The notes under the pieces were generated by a model. The model worked only from the letters and a program-made list of their open reading frames with translations. It searched no databases and was not told the origin of the DNA. DNA of 64,000 nt from Litomosoides sigmodontis (lineage: Eukaryota > Nematoda > Chromadorea > Rhabditida > Onchocercidae). This document shows positions 1-13,860 of this stretch, piece after piece (position 1 is the first letter of the stretch; every line of letters starts with the position of its first letter). The translations under genes and the position numbers were made by a program. The stretch covers positions 4,487,317-4,551,316 of the forward strand of contig OY718804.1 of assembly GCA_963070105.1 (NCBI GenBank). The letters are read 5' to 3'.

Positions 1-74
1 TTCGACTCGAAATAAACACTCATTTTATTTTGTCAATATATTTTCTTATGAAGTCAAAATACCTAAGCGTACAG

Positions 75-1057
75 GTTCTACCACCAGAAACATGCCGAAC
101 TGGAATTTGAGATGCAAAGTTTACGAGAGCTAAGGCATCCGGAATATGCCAGTACAATACAGATGCTGGAAGAGCAGTTTAGGACTGAACTTGAAGCAGA
201 AGAAATCTCTGACCAGGTAGTGCTAGTTTTGTTCGTGGTTTTCGTCTCCGACGCCGATTTACTTCTAACGTAATGAATTCTAACGACAATCTCATGATTA
301 TTTCTGAGACTGATCACGTTCTATCCAAATGTTTTGGTCATATCTCCATGTGGGCTTTTTGTTGTTGTCTTTACGGTCTTTGTGCGGAAAGAGGGGTGGT
401 CTAAGTGGAGTGGGATTTTCCATTTTTGTTCGTTAATGGACTGGTCACTCTTGATAGGAGCTGATAATGTTTTCAGTTTCGCTTCCTAATATTATGCAAC
501 CTCCCATCGCCTCTATTCGGTTCATGAAGGAGTAACTTGGCATATATTATGTTTATGTTTGGTAATGTTCACGTTTGTAGCTCGAGAAAGAGCGCATCGA
601 AGAGCAGTATGAACGAGAGAAAGAAGCAGCTGAAAGAGAACTCGAAGAGCGATTAACAGAACTCATGGAGGCTATGATTCAGGAATGTGAAGAACAGAAG
701 AAAAAGATCGATCATGAATTTCATAATTCAGATATTTCCAGTGCGCCAGCAAATGATTTCCCCAGCAAAAAAAGTCTTCGGAGGTACAGATTTTCCATTT
801 CTGCATCACTAGTGGAGAATGACTTCCTTCTTACGTAGAAGTTAAAAAGCCTCCTGCAAATTAATTTGAATGTTTTAAACACATTTTAAGTATTCAACTT
901 TTTGTGTTGAATTTCTAGGAGGCCGAATGAACCAACACCGTATAGTGAAAAGCACACGCATGCCAAAACACGTCCTAACATTGCGGATGCTCTTACAGAT
1001 CAAGAGATTCAAGAAGATCTTCTGCTGTTAGAAGAAGCTGAATTGAAAAACATGTAG
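75..1057 (+). CDS. Sds3/BRMS1-family corepressor subunit (5' truncated by window)
   Basis: This is the 3' part of a Sin3-HDAC corepressor subunit of the Sds3 (human SUDS3) family, which scaffolds histone deacetylase in the nucleus. Exons are 75-216, 581-783 and 919-1057, with consistent phases and the stop at 1055. The first two visible exons encode a highly charged coiled coil that starts FYHQKHAELEFEMQSLREL. It is followed by LEKERIEEQYEREKEAAERE, the usual Sds3 arrangement. The last exon carries the family signature RRRPNEPTPYSEK and then ALTDQEIQEDLLLLEEAEL, which matches the LRRRPNDPVP...LTDEQIMEDL block of SUDS3. In vertebrates roughly 100 residues follow this block. Here a stop comes four codons later (see the entry for 1058-3135). 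The start of the gene lies outside the window. Confidence 0.88.
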
Positions 1058-1118
1058 GAAAGTCCTATTTCTATTAGGATTTTTTCAGTGACGAAGCTCA
1101 ATTAGTTGATCTGGGTGG

Positions 1119-1172
1119 GACTGATCGTTGGATCAGTCATGGTTATCCCATTCATCGAATGGAATAACCATG
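1119..1172. repeat. Two back-to-back inverted repeats just after the Sds3 stop
   Basis: Positions 1119-1126 and 1131-1138 are 8-base perfect inverted arms around a GTTG loop. The next 35 bases form a second hairpin: arms 1138-1153 and 1157-1172 (16 bp, one G.U-type mismatch) around a 3-base loop. If transcribed with the Sds3 gene they would lie in its 3' UTR, 60-115 bases after the stop. They could be an mRNA stability or 3'-end structure, or the remnant of a small transposon. No function can be assigned from sequence. Confidence 0.7.
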
Positions 1173-2909
1173 ACAAAATCACTAGTTCCACTGAACTTCC
1201 AGAAGTTTAGCGTCTGGGACAAATTAAACCTGCAGGATAACATTTTCGTGAGTTTATAAAGAGTAACAATTACCAGCATGAAAAGTAATCCGTTATTAAC
1301 TCTTATATGCTTTTCTGCGAAGTGCTAGTGATGTGTTCTGTATGCTTGTCTTAAAACTCAAAGTGTTTTTGCAGCTCCAGAAGGTGTTTGTGCGGGTAGT
1401 CTCAAATTTTGTTGAATTGTTCATTGCTCACTCAAAGTTATTTGATGCTCTATGTTATATCTATTCGATCTCAGTGAAATGCGTCTTCTGTACAAAGCTT
1501 CCTTTTTATATTAGTTCATTTTTTATAAATTTAGAAAGTGGAGGATTCACTGCTGCAACTTCTTAATTTCTAGGTTTACCAATTGTTTTTAATATTTTGT
1601 GATTTTTCGAGATGATATTTTGCTCGGGATTTTCCCGAGTCTTGAAATCTCATTTGAAATTTACTGCATGGCTTTTAGACTCTTCTTGCAGTCTAGAGGC
1701 TTTTCGGTTTGTCTAATACATGATCCATTCCTCATTTTTGGTCATTTGAAAATCTTATTCCCATGCTTTTGTGAATTCTTTTCTCTGTGTTTTGGAGTTC
1801 TGCTGATCTCATCATTTCCCTAGACTGTCTTACAAATACATTACAGCGAAAAGCTGTATTGGATAGCTTCCGCCAACATTCTGTTTCTGACACCTCGGCA
1901 AATTTTCGAAATATGAACGCTTCATTTATCACGCTTCATATTTCACCTGGGCTTCCTCTGAGTGTTGTATGTGTATTTCCATATTTTCTAAATTTAGTCA
2001 TTGCTCCCAAACATTCAAAAGAGTTCATAATTGTGTGCTAAATGATTGTGCTCTCTTTTCAGAATTCATGAAAACTATGGCAACCTTCATTTTTTCACAT
2101 GACATAGCGTTTAGCTTGTCTTCTCTATTTTACAGGAGTGTGCCTTCATCATTGTACGCTCATTTCATTGTCCCAGTTTTGAAATTTGAAAATGAAGAAA
2201 CTATTACTTTACAAGTTGATTCACGTGTGTTACAACGAGACCAAGTTAATTCACACTTCTTAGATGTGTAGCGGAATTTTTATCACCGTATCAATTACTT
2301 GATGTTGAGAAAAATCACTGTCACATAACTTCGCAATATGTCGTGGGCGACAGTGGTATGGTTGTTGTTAGCAACTATATAGCTGTGTCTTTCGAAGGTA
2401 GCACATAATTCAGATTAATATTGCATTAATTTTTTCTCTTGTTCGAACACACTTCGTTGATTCTCATATTAAGAAAGCATTTGTGCTTTTGGAAGGTTAG
2501 ATGGATCGAATACAGACGAGATGCTGTCCCGATGAAAACCAGCTGCTCCATCGTAGCACATGGACTAGAGACAGGCTACTGAAATGCTGCTTAGTAGAGG
2601 AATGAACGCGAATCACTGATAGAAGGCGAAGCATGGGATATCTCACAGTACCAAATGTTTCAATCGTAAGTGTTCGAGGCGTTGAAGTGTTCCCCGAAGA
2701 CAGAAAAGAAGTTCCCTGAGCTCACTTTACCATAAACAAAATTACGAAACCCACCCGTCCAACACAACGCTACTTCCTGCCTTTGCACCTCAGGGCCGCC
2801 AAACAATGAGACGGGCTCGTTTGGACCGTGAAATGACTGACCGCATTGCTGCCGTGATCCGCGAGACCGAAAATCATCTGTCGTCTCCCAGTTGGTGCAA
2901 TGAATTGCA

Positions 2910-2964
2910 GGGGTTGGGGGGAAGGGGGGCGGGTAAGCCAGCTGACGCGGGGAGGGGGGGGGGG
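2910..2964 (+). repeat. G-rich tract with G-quadruplex potential
   Basis: Several G runs occur in 55 bases: GGGG, GGGGGG, GGGGGG, GGG, GGGG and a final run of about 10 Gs. Short A/T/C spacers separate them. The run spacing satisfies the simple quadruplex rule of at least four runs of three or more G. It stands out sharply from the AT-rich surroundings and lies about 170-225 bases upstream of the V-ATPase B start codon. Confidence 0.75.
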
Positions 2965-3120
2965 TTGACATCAAAGTGAATTCTGGACGGAACAAAGTGG
3001 AACGTGAGTCTGTTTGTTCGAACGAAAGTAGCAATAAATGCGGGGCCACGTGGGTTGGTATGCAGATGTGTCTCATATTTAAAAATATCTTGAAAAATTC
3101 AATGAATCCAGTAATAAATT

Positions 3121-3135
3121 ACAGAGAAGGAAAAA
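3121..3135 (+). promoter_or_regulatory. Candidate trans-splice acceptor of the V-ATPase B gene
   Basis: The sequence AAATTACAG ends at 3124, eleven bases before the ATG at 3136, and there is no matching donor or exon upstream. In nematodes this pattern usually marks spliced-leader addition to the mRNA. A similar lone acceptor (TTTTTTAG ending at 7902) precedes the SYM-2-like start at 7914. Confidence 0.45.
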
Positions 3136-6032
<2,897 letters not shown>

Positions 6033-7502
6033 ATATTGTCACCAAAGTTCTCTTTTATTAATCAAAGCCTTTGCATTAAAGGGCAACATCTTTTATGTGT
6101 TAGTGTTTTGAGTGGTTTCGTTTCACTTCAATTTCTACTGTGGTTGTGATATATAGTGGTATGAGCATAAAGGTCCATTCATTCTATTATGTGGATTTGC
6201 TATGAGCGCAGAATTACAGGTAGAAAACTCCAAACTAAATTTCCATGGGAAATTTGAACTGAAATTTCAGTGCAGTTCTGAATTGACACTGGAAAATTCA
6301 CTTCAACATTATTTGTTTCGCCTTTTCATATAAAGTTTTACTTTTAAAAATAATATGGCTCATACTGGCGGTAGCTTTCTTGCTAAATGTAGATTTTTGT
6401 TTCTGTATCATTAATATTTACAGTAAATAGACATTTACAAAGGTTCACTTTAGAAGTTATAATTACCGATGATGCATTCCAGTTGCTTAATACTACGGTA
6501 GTTGGAATATTGCCCTGCAAATTTCACTGCAGTACATGTACATTTTGTTGAATTGCGAAGTAATGAATCGTGCTTTCCTGGTCGGTTTATGGGATTTGTT
6601 TTCAGTTGGGGGCCATGATTAAAAGTGGTTATTTGAACAGCAAAGTTCAAGTTTTCAAGTACTTTTCTCACCATAACTTCCTCCTTTGCATTAATCAAGG
6701 TAACCGAATCTGCTAAACAGATATGAGTTAAACTTTCCTTTGCCATTCTTTCAGTGCGATTCATTGCTTACTAGATGATCTGTGATTCAGCATGTTCTTT
6801 GTATGTTTGTTAGCTATTCATTATACAGGATAAATTAATACCCAGTGATACATCAGTGAATTGTAGTCAATAGTGATTTAGTAAAACCTAATCCGCATAA
6901 AAGCTGAGCAAAACCAAAAATTAGCGGAATATATTCATGAAATATATGGTTTCATCCAACAGTTTTTTTCGTAGCAGGAGAATTCCCAAACGCTGTTTTG
7001 TTGTGTTTGTTGTGGCTTGTGCACTGCTAGGAAACTGGGTTGCATGAATTACCTCGTGGAAAGTGGCAAAATCTAGAATGGCAAAATCGATGCTGAAGCA
7101 AAATTTTCTATAATGTGAATGCCAAGCTACAAATCCCTAATCTCAATTAATTATATTCTTGTATGTTTTAAATATCGGACAGACGTGTCTTTATCATACT
7201 GAAAACTGACGTAACATAACACGCAGTTCGACTTGATTTGAATGCCTTCACTTCAGCATTTTGGATTTCATGATCACTGGCACATTTTCCAATTGCAGTT
7301 GCTGTATTATGAATATACCTGGTCGTATGAGACAGTATGCAATAAAACCTAAAACTATAAATTTTAAATCCAAATTATCACTCCTCAATTTGGTCACAAA
7401 AATCCGCTCTTCCACAGATATTTGAGCTCAGAGCGTTGCTGTAGAAAGTGAACTAAAGCAGGTCATTTGTAATAGATAATGACCAAGTGTTCACTTTGAT
7501 AA
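6033..7502. other. Intergenic, no gene seen
   Basis: AT-rich sequence between the V-ATPase B gene and the SYM-2-like gene. The longest frame (minus strand 6450-6764, 104 codons) lacks splice context or any recognisable motif. I treat it as chance. Confidence 0.6.
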
Positions 7503-7748
7503 TTAACTGAGACCAAACAAAACATCCTTTGCCACGCCACCCTTCTGATCTGAATAACCAAACCGATAGAATTCGAAACTTCGCATACTACAGATGGGTC
7601 CGTCGTAGTAGTAGGCGTAGAAGGTCTTGAAACGAAATTTTGCATGTGAGTACCGGTATACGGTCATCGATTGATAAGTATAGTTTGATGCTAAGGCGGG
7701 CTGGATCAGGCTGGAATAGGGCAGTGTAGTTCGAGTTGGAAATCGCAA
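7503..7748 (-). CDS. Possible small tyrosine-rich protein, unrecognised
   Basis: An uninterrupted 81-codon frame starts with MRFPTRTTLPYSSLIQP and ends DQKGGVAKDVLFGLS. Roughly one residue in nine is tyrosine, with YAYYYDGP in the middle, and there is no signal peptide or membrane segment. It lies head-to-head with the SYM-2-like gene, whose start codon is about 165 bases away, so a shared divergent promoter region is possible. I do not recognise a family. Its amino-acid make-up is less AT-driven than neighbouring chance frames, which is the only reason for listing it. Confidence 0.25.
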   Translation of the reverse strand: MRFPTRTTLPYSSLIQPALASNYTYQSMTVYRYSHAKFRFKTFYAYYYDGPICSMRSFEFYRFGYSDQKGGVAKDVLFGLS

Positions 7749-7913
7749 AGTGCCTTAGATCTTGATAATCGGTGGATCCATTCTTTTTCCTTCCTCATTA
7801 CCAGTACTCTATGATTTGATTTGAGCGGTTTGCATTGGTCGGTCGTTGGACACCTTTATTTTCTGCCAAAACCAATGACGTGAAGTTCGTTTGATTTTTT
7901 AGCTCGCAACATT

Positions 7914-10900
7914 ATGGAAGAAACAAACGTAGAACAGCAAGAAGTAGCAACAGAAGAAGTAGAAGCAGAAATAAAGGCAGAAACAAAGACGGAAACGGCA
8001 ATAGAAACGCCAGTAGAAACGAAAACCGAGGAAACATCAGTAATGAAAACTGGGGAAACATCAGTAATGACTAAAGTGGATAAGGAAGTGGATCCTAACA
8101 CGTCAAACTATATAAGACTTCGTGGTTTACCATTTTCGGCTAAAGAAGATGATGTTAGATCGTTTTTACAAGGTTATGATCTTTTCGTTAGATTTTTGGC
8201 GAGCCTTAGTTTCGATTGTTTAGGTTTAATTTTAAGATTTTCATATGTAGTCTGTGTGCTTATTGTAGATCAGAATTGTGAATCATCTACTTATGGAGCT
8301 TTTATGTAGCTAAACTTTTTCTTTGAGAAGCATAATTGCGGGTTCACTTATCAAATTTTTTTCTATTAAAAACTTGGAGTTTATATAATTTTGTATTGCT
8401 GTATATATATATTCATAATATTCAAACTTTTTAGGCTTGGAAGTAAGATCAGTGACATTTACACTAACATCGATGGGTCGAGCGAGTGGTGAGTGTTATG
8501 TTGAATTGGCGGATAAAGCTGCAGCAGAGGAAGCGAAGCGCTTTGATAAGCGAGAAATGAACAATCGCTACATTGAAGGTCCTTTTATAAGTGAAATAAT
8601 AATGTTTTTAAACGATCACTTTTTAATGAAGGATGTAAAATTGTAGATGTGAATTCCTAGTTTATATTTTAGAGTGTTTTGGTGTAGGTTTCAGAGCACT
8701 GAATATAATTTTGATGTTTGCGATGACTGTGTAGATTCAATGGAAAAGTTAGTTAAAAGTGGCACTGGAACTACTATTGGAAATCGCAGTTTATTGAAAC
8801 TTACCATTACTTGAACACGTTTGTAGTATTCAACGTAACTGAAAGTGAAGTAGTGTGGATGACACGACATAACGTGATTCGTAAAGGTGATCAAGATGCG
8901 CCTTACAATTTTGTTGTTAGGCTACGAGGCATACCATTCAGTGCAACGAATGATGATGTGAAAGAATTCTTCAGCGGTATGTTATTTGACGTTTTTTCAC
9001 AGGTGTTATTTCAAAAGGATCTGTTGACAGTTCGTACTGTGAGTTTCAGAGTACTCCAAAATAAGATGTACAGTATTTGTTCCGATATTTTTTCGGTGCA
9101 TTTGTGCAGGGCAAATCGCCTTATTTTCTTTGGTTCAAGAAAGGGCCTAGGTACAAGAAGTTTGAGGAGTGAACGTCATTAATGTAATTTGACACGTACT
9201 GCTTTCTGGATTTCAGTGTTAAATGTTTTGCTTTAATGCAAGTCAGTAATTTCATATTTCTGGAAGGGAGGTGTCTCCTCATTGCTCATTTATTTGGTGG
9301 TGTAAGTATGGGATATAGGATTGGAAGTGGCAGATGTTGTAATCGACAAGGAGCTGGGGGGTCGCCCGTCTGGGGAGGCATTCGTACGGTTCGCCAGCAA
9401 ACAGCATGCGGAAATGGCCCTGGAACGGAACAGAAACAACATGGGTTCGAGGTATGGGCAAATAAGCATCAGATAACGTGCTGCTTACATGTTTTTAATG
9501 AAAGTTTTAATCAAAGAAATGAATTGCCATCTGAATTGACGCGGTGATAAAAGTAATTTGATTGATTACAATGATACTGTTGAGAATCGAACGCTGAGTT
9601 GCAACAACTGCCAATTTGTCTGAGATAAAGATATTTGCGAATGCTGATTGACGTATTTAGTTTTCCTGCACTTTGTTTAATGATGAATAGACTTTTTAGT
9701 CAAATTTCATCCCTATGCGCATAAGCAGTGTTCTTTCGTTAACGGTATCATAGTAACGAAATGTGTATTGCTGCTTTGCACATTCTCTGAACTTTTTGAT
9801 CTTTTAAGAGGTAGATAACTTTTTAATGTTTGGGGTCTTAAAGGTTAATTAAAGAGGTTTAAGATAAATAGCTTATTTGCAAATTCTTAACGAGTAACAG
9901 TTATCCCTTTTCTTTGTGTAAATTATCTTGGATGATTCTCCTGGAAGAAATTCTATCAAAACTGGTGTATTATTAGAATCGTTTGACACGGTGTGTATTT
10001 TCAAGGTGAGTTATAGAAACAGGCAGCAGCAGAGACCGAAAAATGGAGTGAGTGGGAAGCACTATATCATGAGGCATTTACCAAAGATTTCTAGTTCTTG
10101 TTTGAATTCTCCAGATATGTGGAAGTTTTTCGAAGTTCTGGTGATGAACTGGAGAAATCTAGGGAGGGTCATATTGCGCCACCGACATCTTTGCGAAGTC
10201 TCGCTGTTGAGCGCAGTTTTCCAGCATTACGTTCTGAACCTATACCTCTGCGTTTTGCTGCAGCAAAGCTTGGTGGTGTACGCCCATATCGGTAAGGAGA
10301 TTCGACGTTTGTAAAATGTGATCCTACAAAATGAAAGAAAAAATCTTATGAAGAGGGACGAGGTGATGGGTACTTTAAGTGCTACCATGTGTCACCTCCG
10401 TTAGTTTCTGGGACTTTGGGTTGTGTCATTTTTTACTTATTCAGTTTGAATAAAATATCTAAATTTTGGTTTTTTTATCATTTCTTTAATGGAGGTAAAT
10501 TTATTTTAGAAGAGAGGAATATGGAGGTCCATTGAGAAATGTTGGTATAGGCCGTCCTCGTGTTAGTCCGTACGATATGCCACCATACAGTCGCTATTCG
10601 CGTTTTCAGGATTACGGTTATGAAGATGATTTTGATTGTGATGATCCAGCTAAAATTTACATGAGAGGTCAGTTTGTTTCAAATAATTGTATTAAATAAT
10701 GCTTCATTTTCTAAATAGCACTTCATTGTGAAATAATGACCGCGTATTCAATGTAATTATTTCTTAAGGTCTTCCGTACAGTGCAAATGCGCTTGATATC
10801 GAAGATTTCTTCAAACCATTGAATTGTGTCGATATTCAGCTGGGTTTCAATGAAGATCGTCGACCATCTGGTGATGCATATGTGATTTTTGGAACAGTAG

Positions 10901-12209
10901 GTGAAGCACGCGATGCAATGTCCAGAAATAAGCAGTGTATTGGTAACCGGTAAGAACGTTATGAATTATTTTCGCTCAGCACTGGTGTACACACGCTTAG
11001 TTGAATTGAAATTGATGTGTAATAAATGGGAATATTTATCAGACCGCTTAACAAACATCTCCAATATTTATTAGTTTCGATACTTACAGAAATGAGTCAT
11101 GTTGATGCAAAAAATGAAAGTTTTTTTGCAGTGATTTTAAGCTTCCTATCACGTATGGCACTGTTACCCTTTCTCTTTACCCTTTTTTGATTGGCACTAA
11201 ATGTGTGGTTGTAGAATGTAGGTCTGAAAGTTTCAGATATATTGAACTATTTACCGCCGCTGATGTGCCGATTACCCAAAAATATGTCATTTACCGAAGA
11301 ATTGGTGGTACAGGTGACTACCCAGCAGCAGCAAGTGGTGGAGGTTCTCGTGGTCCAACAGCACTAAATCGCGTTAATTGCGGCGGGTATGATGAGTGGG
11401 TTGATAATGATATAGGAAGTGGACGCTATTCAAGTATTCAAAACAAACCAATTTCACTGAATCGTGTTGGATATGCAGCTAGTGATCCTGCCGACATTGG
11501 CGGGTCTGAAGGGTGGTCGGATGCTGATTCGGGTAGAGGCTGTAAGTTAATCAAAAATTTTTAAGTATTGTAGCGACCAAATCAGATATTAGAACTTCCA
11601 CTTGACTTAGAAATTTGGCTAATTTTCGTTGAATATCGAGACGAAGTTATCCAGGTAAAATCAAGAGCATTCATAATCCTTATTTTTGTGCTGAGCAGTG
11701 CTTTTATTGTATTTTTATTGGCTAGTATTTAGTTAAGGGAAGTCCTTTACTGTAATTACCCATGTTCTTTTCAGATACAACTGGGTATAGCAGTTCTTCG
11801 GCAGGATACAGTGCAACCTTTGCTACAGGAGGACAACAGGTTTTTTATACTTTAATTTCAGTTATCGGTTAAGATATTTGTTCAAAGTACTTCCTAAATG
11901 CGTGATATATACAAATGCTTGTCACTTGCGCCTTGCCCCTTACATTCCACATTCCACTCAAATCACGAAATTCGAGTGATCCTTTTGTTTCTTATACTTG
12001 TTTTCAAACAAACTGTGTGAGATAGTTCCAAATTATCAGTTTTCAAGCGCGATTACTGTTGAGTACTTAAATGTAACTTTTAGTCTTTGCTTCAATTTGA
12101 CAAGGCAAAACCAAATTTCCAGTACTATAACGATGAATATGAAGGAAAACAGTCATCATACGGCTATCAGTGGGGCAGTGCTAGTGGATCGGTGAAAACC
12201 GGTTGGTAG
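7914..12209 (+). CDS. sym-2: SYM-2-like hnRNP F/H RNA-binding protein (complete, 10 exons, 552 aa)
   Basis: This is a nuclear RNA-binding protein of the hnRNP F/H (quasi-RRM) class. These proteins bind G-tracts and influence splicing. Exons are 7914-8172, 8435-8578, 8827-8976, 9319-9451, 10115-10291, 10510-10667, 10769-10949, 11237-11541, 11775-11839 and 12123-12209, phase-consistent throughout. After a Glu/Thr-rich N-terminus (residues 1-63) come three quasi-RRMs. The first is NYIRLRGLPFSAKEDDVRSF to NNRYIEVFN. The second is VVRLRGIPFSATNDDVKEFF to NMGSRYVEVFRSSGDE. The third is KIYMRGLPYSANALDIEDFF to RYIELFTAADVP. The spacing and the RYIE(V/L)F ends are diagnostic of hnRNP F/H. A Gly/Ser/Tyr-rich C-terminal tail follows, as in vertebrate hnRNP H. 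The acceptor TTTTTTAG at 7902, just before the ATG, suggests trans-splicing. The symbol is the C. elegans hnRNP F/H member; one-to-one orthology is inferred. Confidence 0.92.
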
Positions 12210-13860
12210 AACCTTCAGAAAGTTGCAAATTTCTGAGATTCCTGCATTCAGTGTTCTCATAAGTAAGAGTTTTTCCGGTAGAATTAACATACCAATTTTG
12301 TTAACTATTTGATAATCTGATCTTGTTCTGCTTGTTTTAATGATTCTCTTTGTATTTTTTTGTGATGAAAAAAAAAAGATGTATTGAAGACTCCCATTTA
12401 CCTTTCGTTGTCTTTCACCGTTCTCTATCCCCAGTCGCAACTTCACAGAAATCATTAAGGCACTTTGTTCTCTCGCGTTTGTTTATTAAGTCAGTGGAAT
12501 TTAAATCTCAGTAAATGAGTTTTCTGTTTTATGTCTGGATAGTTTCATTGGTCTTTGATGTTTATCTGTTTTGTTTATTTCATGTTTGTGTTTCAAGGTT
12601 CCCATAAAATTCTAAACTAAAATAGCGTTATTAATTAGCGTTTTAAACATTTCCAGAAAAAACCCTTTACAATATTTTATGCTTGCAAAGTAATATGACG
12701 TTGTTTGATCTCGTCGTTATTGCATCTGATTTGGTATTTCTGCACTTTTTGCCCAGTTTTCCTGAAAGAACGTTCTACAAATTTCTGGTAGCATGAGATG
12801 TTTTTGTTAAGAAATTTTTCGTCGAGTCATTTTTGTTGACTCAAATTCGTACGGTTTACGCCAATTGTATCTAAACGTATTTGTTTGTGAAAAATTAAAA
12901 GTGTTTTCCGATGTTGTATGACGCAGTTTTAATTCTGGTTTTTCATAATGAAAGTTGGAACAAGTTCATTGCTCTAAAAATACATTTCGCTGATCCTTGG
13001 TTATTGAGGTGGTAAAACTGTGAAAAGCCTCACAGTCCAGTTCGAACAAAATGATCCTCAACATCTCAGGTTTGAAGACTCATAAGTGATTTCCTGAATT
13101 GTAAATGTGCTGCGGGAATGATCAGATTGACTATTACTTTCAGAGAGGAAAAAGGTGAGCAAAAAAGCTGGAAGATAGAAGTTGAGTCAGCGTGTCTCCA
13201 CAGTCATCGTAATTCTGGTTAAATACAAACTGTGTTAAAAAGAGTCTACGAGAGAGTATCACTGAGGAAAAAAGCTATATTATTTTAAGCATAAGAAAAA
13301 AGACTATATTATCTTAGACAATCTACACGTTGGAAAAAAATTGTAAGAAAATGATTTAAGAAAATTCCGCCTAATTCTTCAACGTTAAACGAATGCTTTT
13401 AAAAGTTACCTCGTTCTAATTGGTATCAGTTTCGCCTTTATCATAGCAGTCTTTTTTGTTAAGCACCAAAGGTATTTAATTCTATAATTGCTGGTGAAGT
13501 TGGTTTTTTTTCGAGTTTTGCTTGATTAGCATAAAGTATGCAAATGTCTTTCGTTCACATGGCATATTTTTAGATGATAAAACGGTTAATTAAGCATAAT
13601 TTTTATAATTCTACATGGGTAGAAATGGTGATTCTGTTGGCCCAATGTTTAGTGATAAGTTTTGCTGAAGCTGTGTTTTATGCAAAAGGTGCTGAGTTAT
13701 GTTGTGCACTAATTTATTGATTTAGATTGATTTGATCTTTTCTTATCCAATTAATCAACGCAATTTTTACCATGCATTTTTGAAAACTTCTTAAACAAAA
13801 TTTCATCATTTTTTATTTAGGAAATACTTTTAGTGAAATATTACAGCAATCACTAAATTA
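12210..13860. other. Intergenic / UTR, no gene seen
   Basis: AT-rich sequence with no convincing reading frame. It may hold the SYM-2-like 3' UTR and a 5' exon encoding a signal peptide for the next gene, but I could not identify such an exon. Confidence 0.55.

Larger units (their letters stand above)
1058..3135. other. Downstream of Sds3: possible C-terminal coding remnants, otherwise no gene seen
   Basis: No gene can be assembled here with confidence. Two stretches look coding on the + strand. One is 2134-2270, after an acceptor-like TTTTACAG. The other is 2271-2402, which reads AEFLSPYQLLDVEK...HITSQYVVGDSGMVVVSN. The second loosely resembles the C-terminal segment of Sds3 proteins (in SUDS3, CVISSVGANEIWVR), so an alternative splice from the GTAGGA at 1055 may add a C-terminal domain. 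The joins do not work cleanly, so this is inference. The minus-strand frame across 2660-3076 is proline/glycine-biased by the G-rich tract and is not a credible gene. Confidence 0.4.

Noticed and set aside
2660..3076. 138-codon minus-strand frame, Pro-rich
   Set aside because: Openness and proline content come from the G-rich tract; no splice context or motif.
6450..6764. 104-codon minus-strand frame
   Set aside because: Isolated, no motif, no neighbours to splice with.
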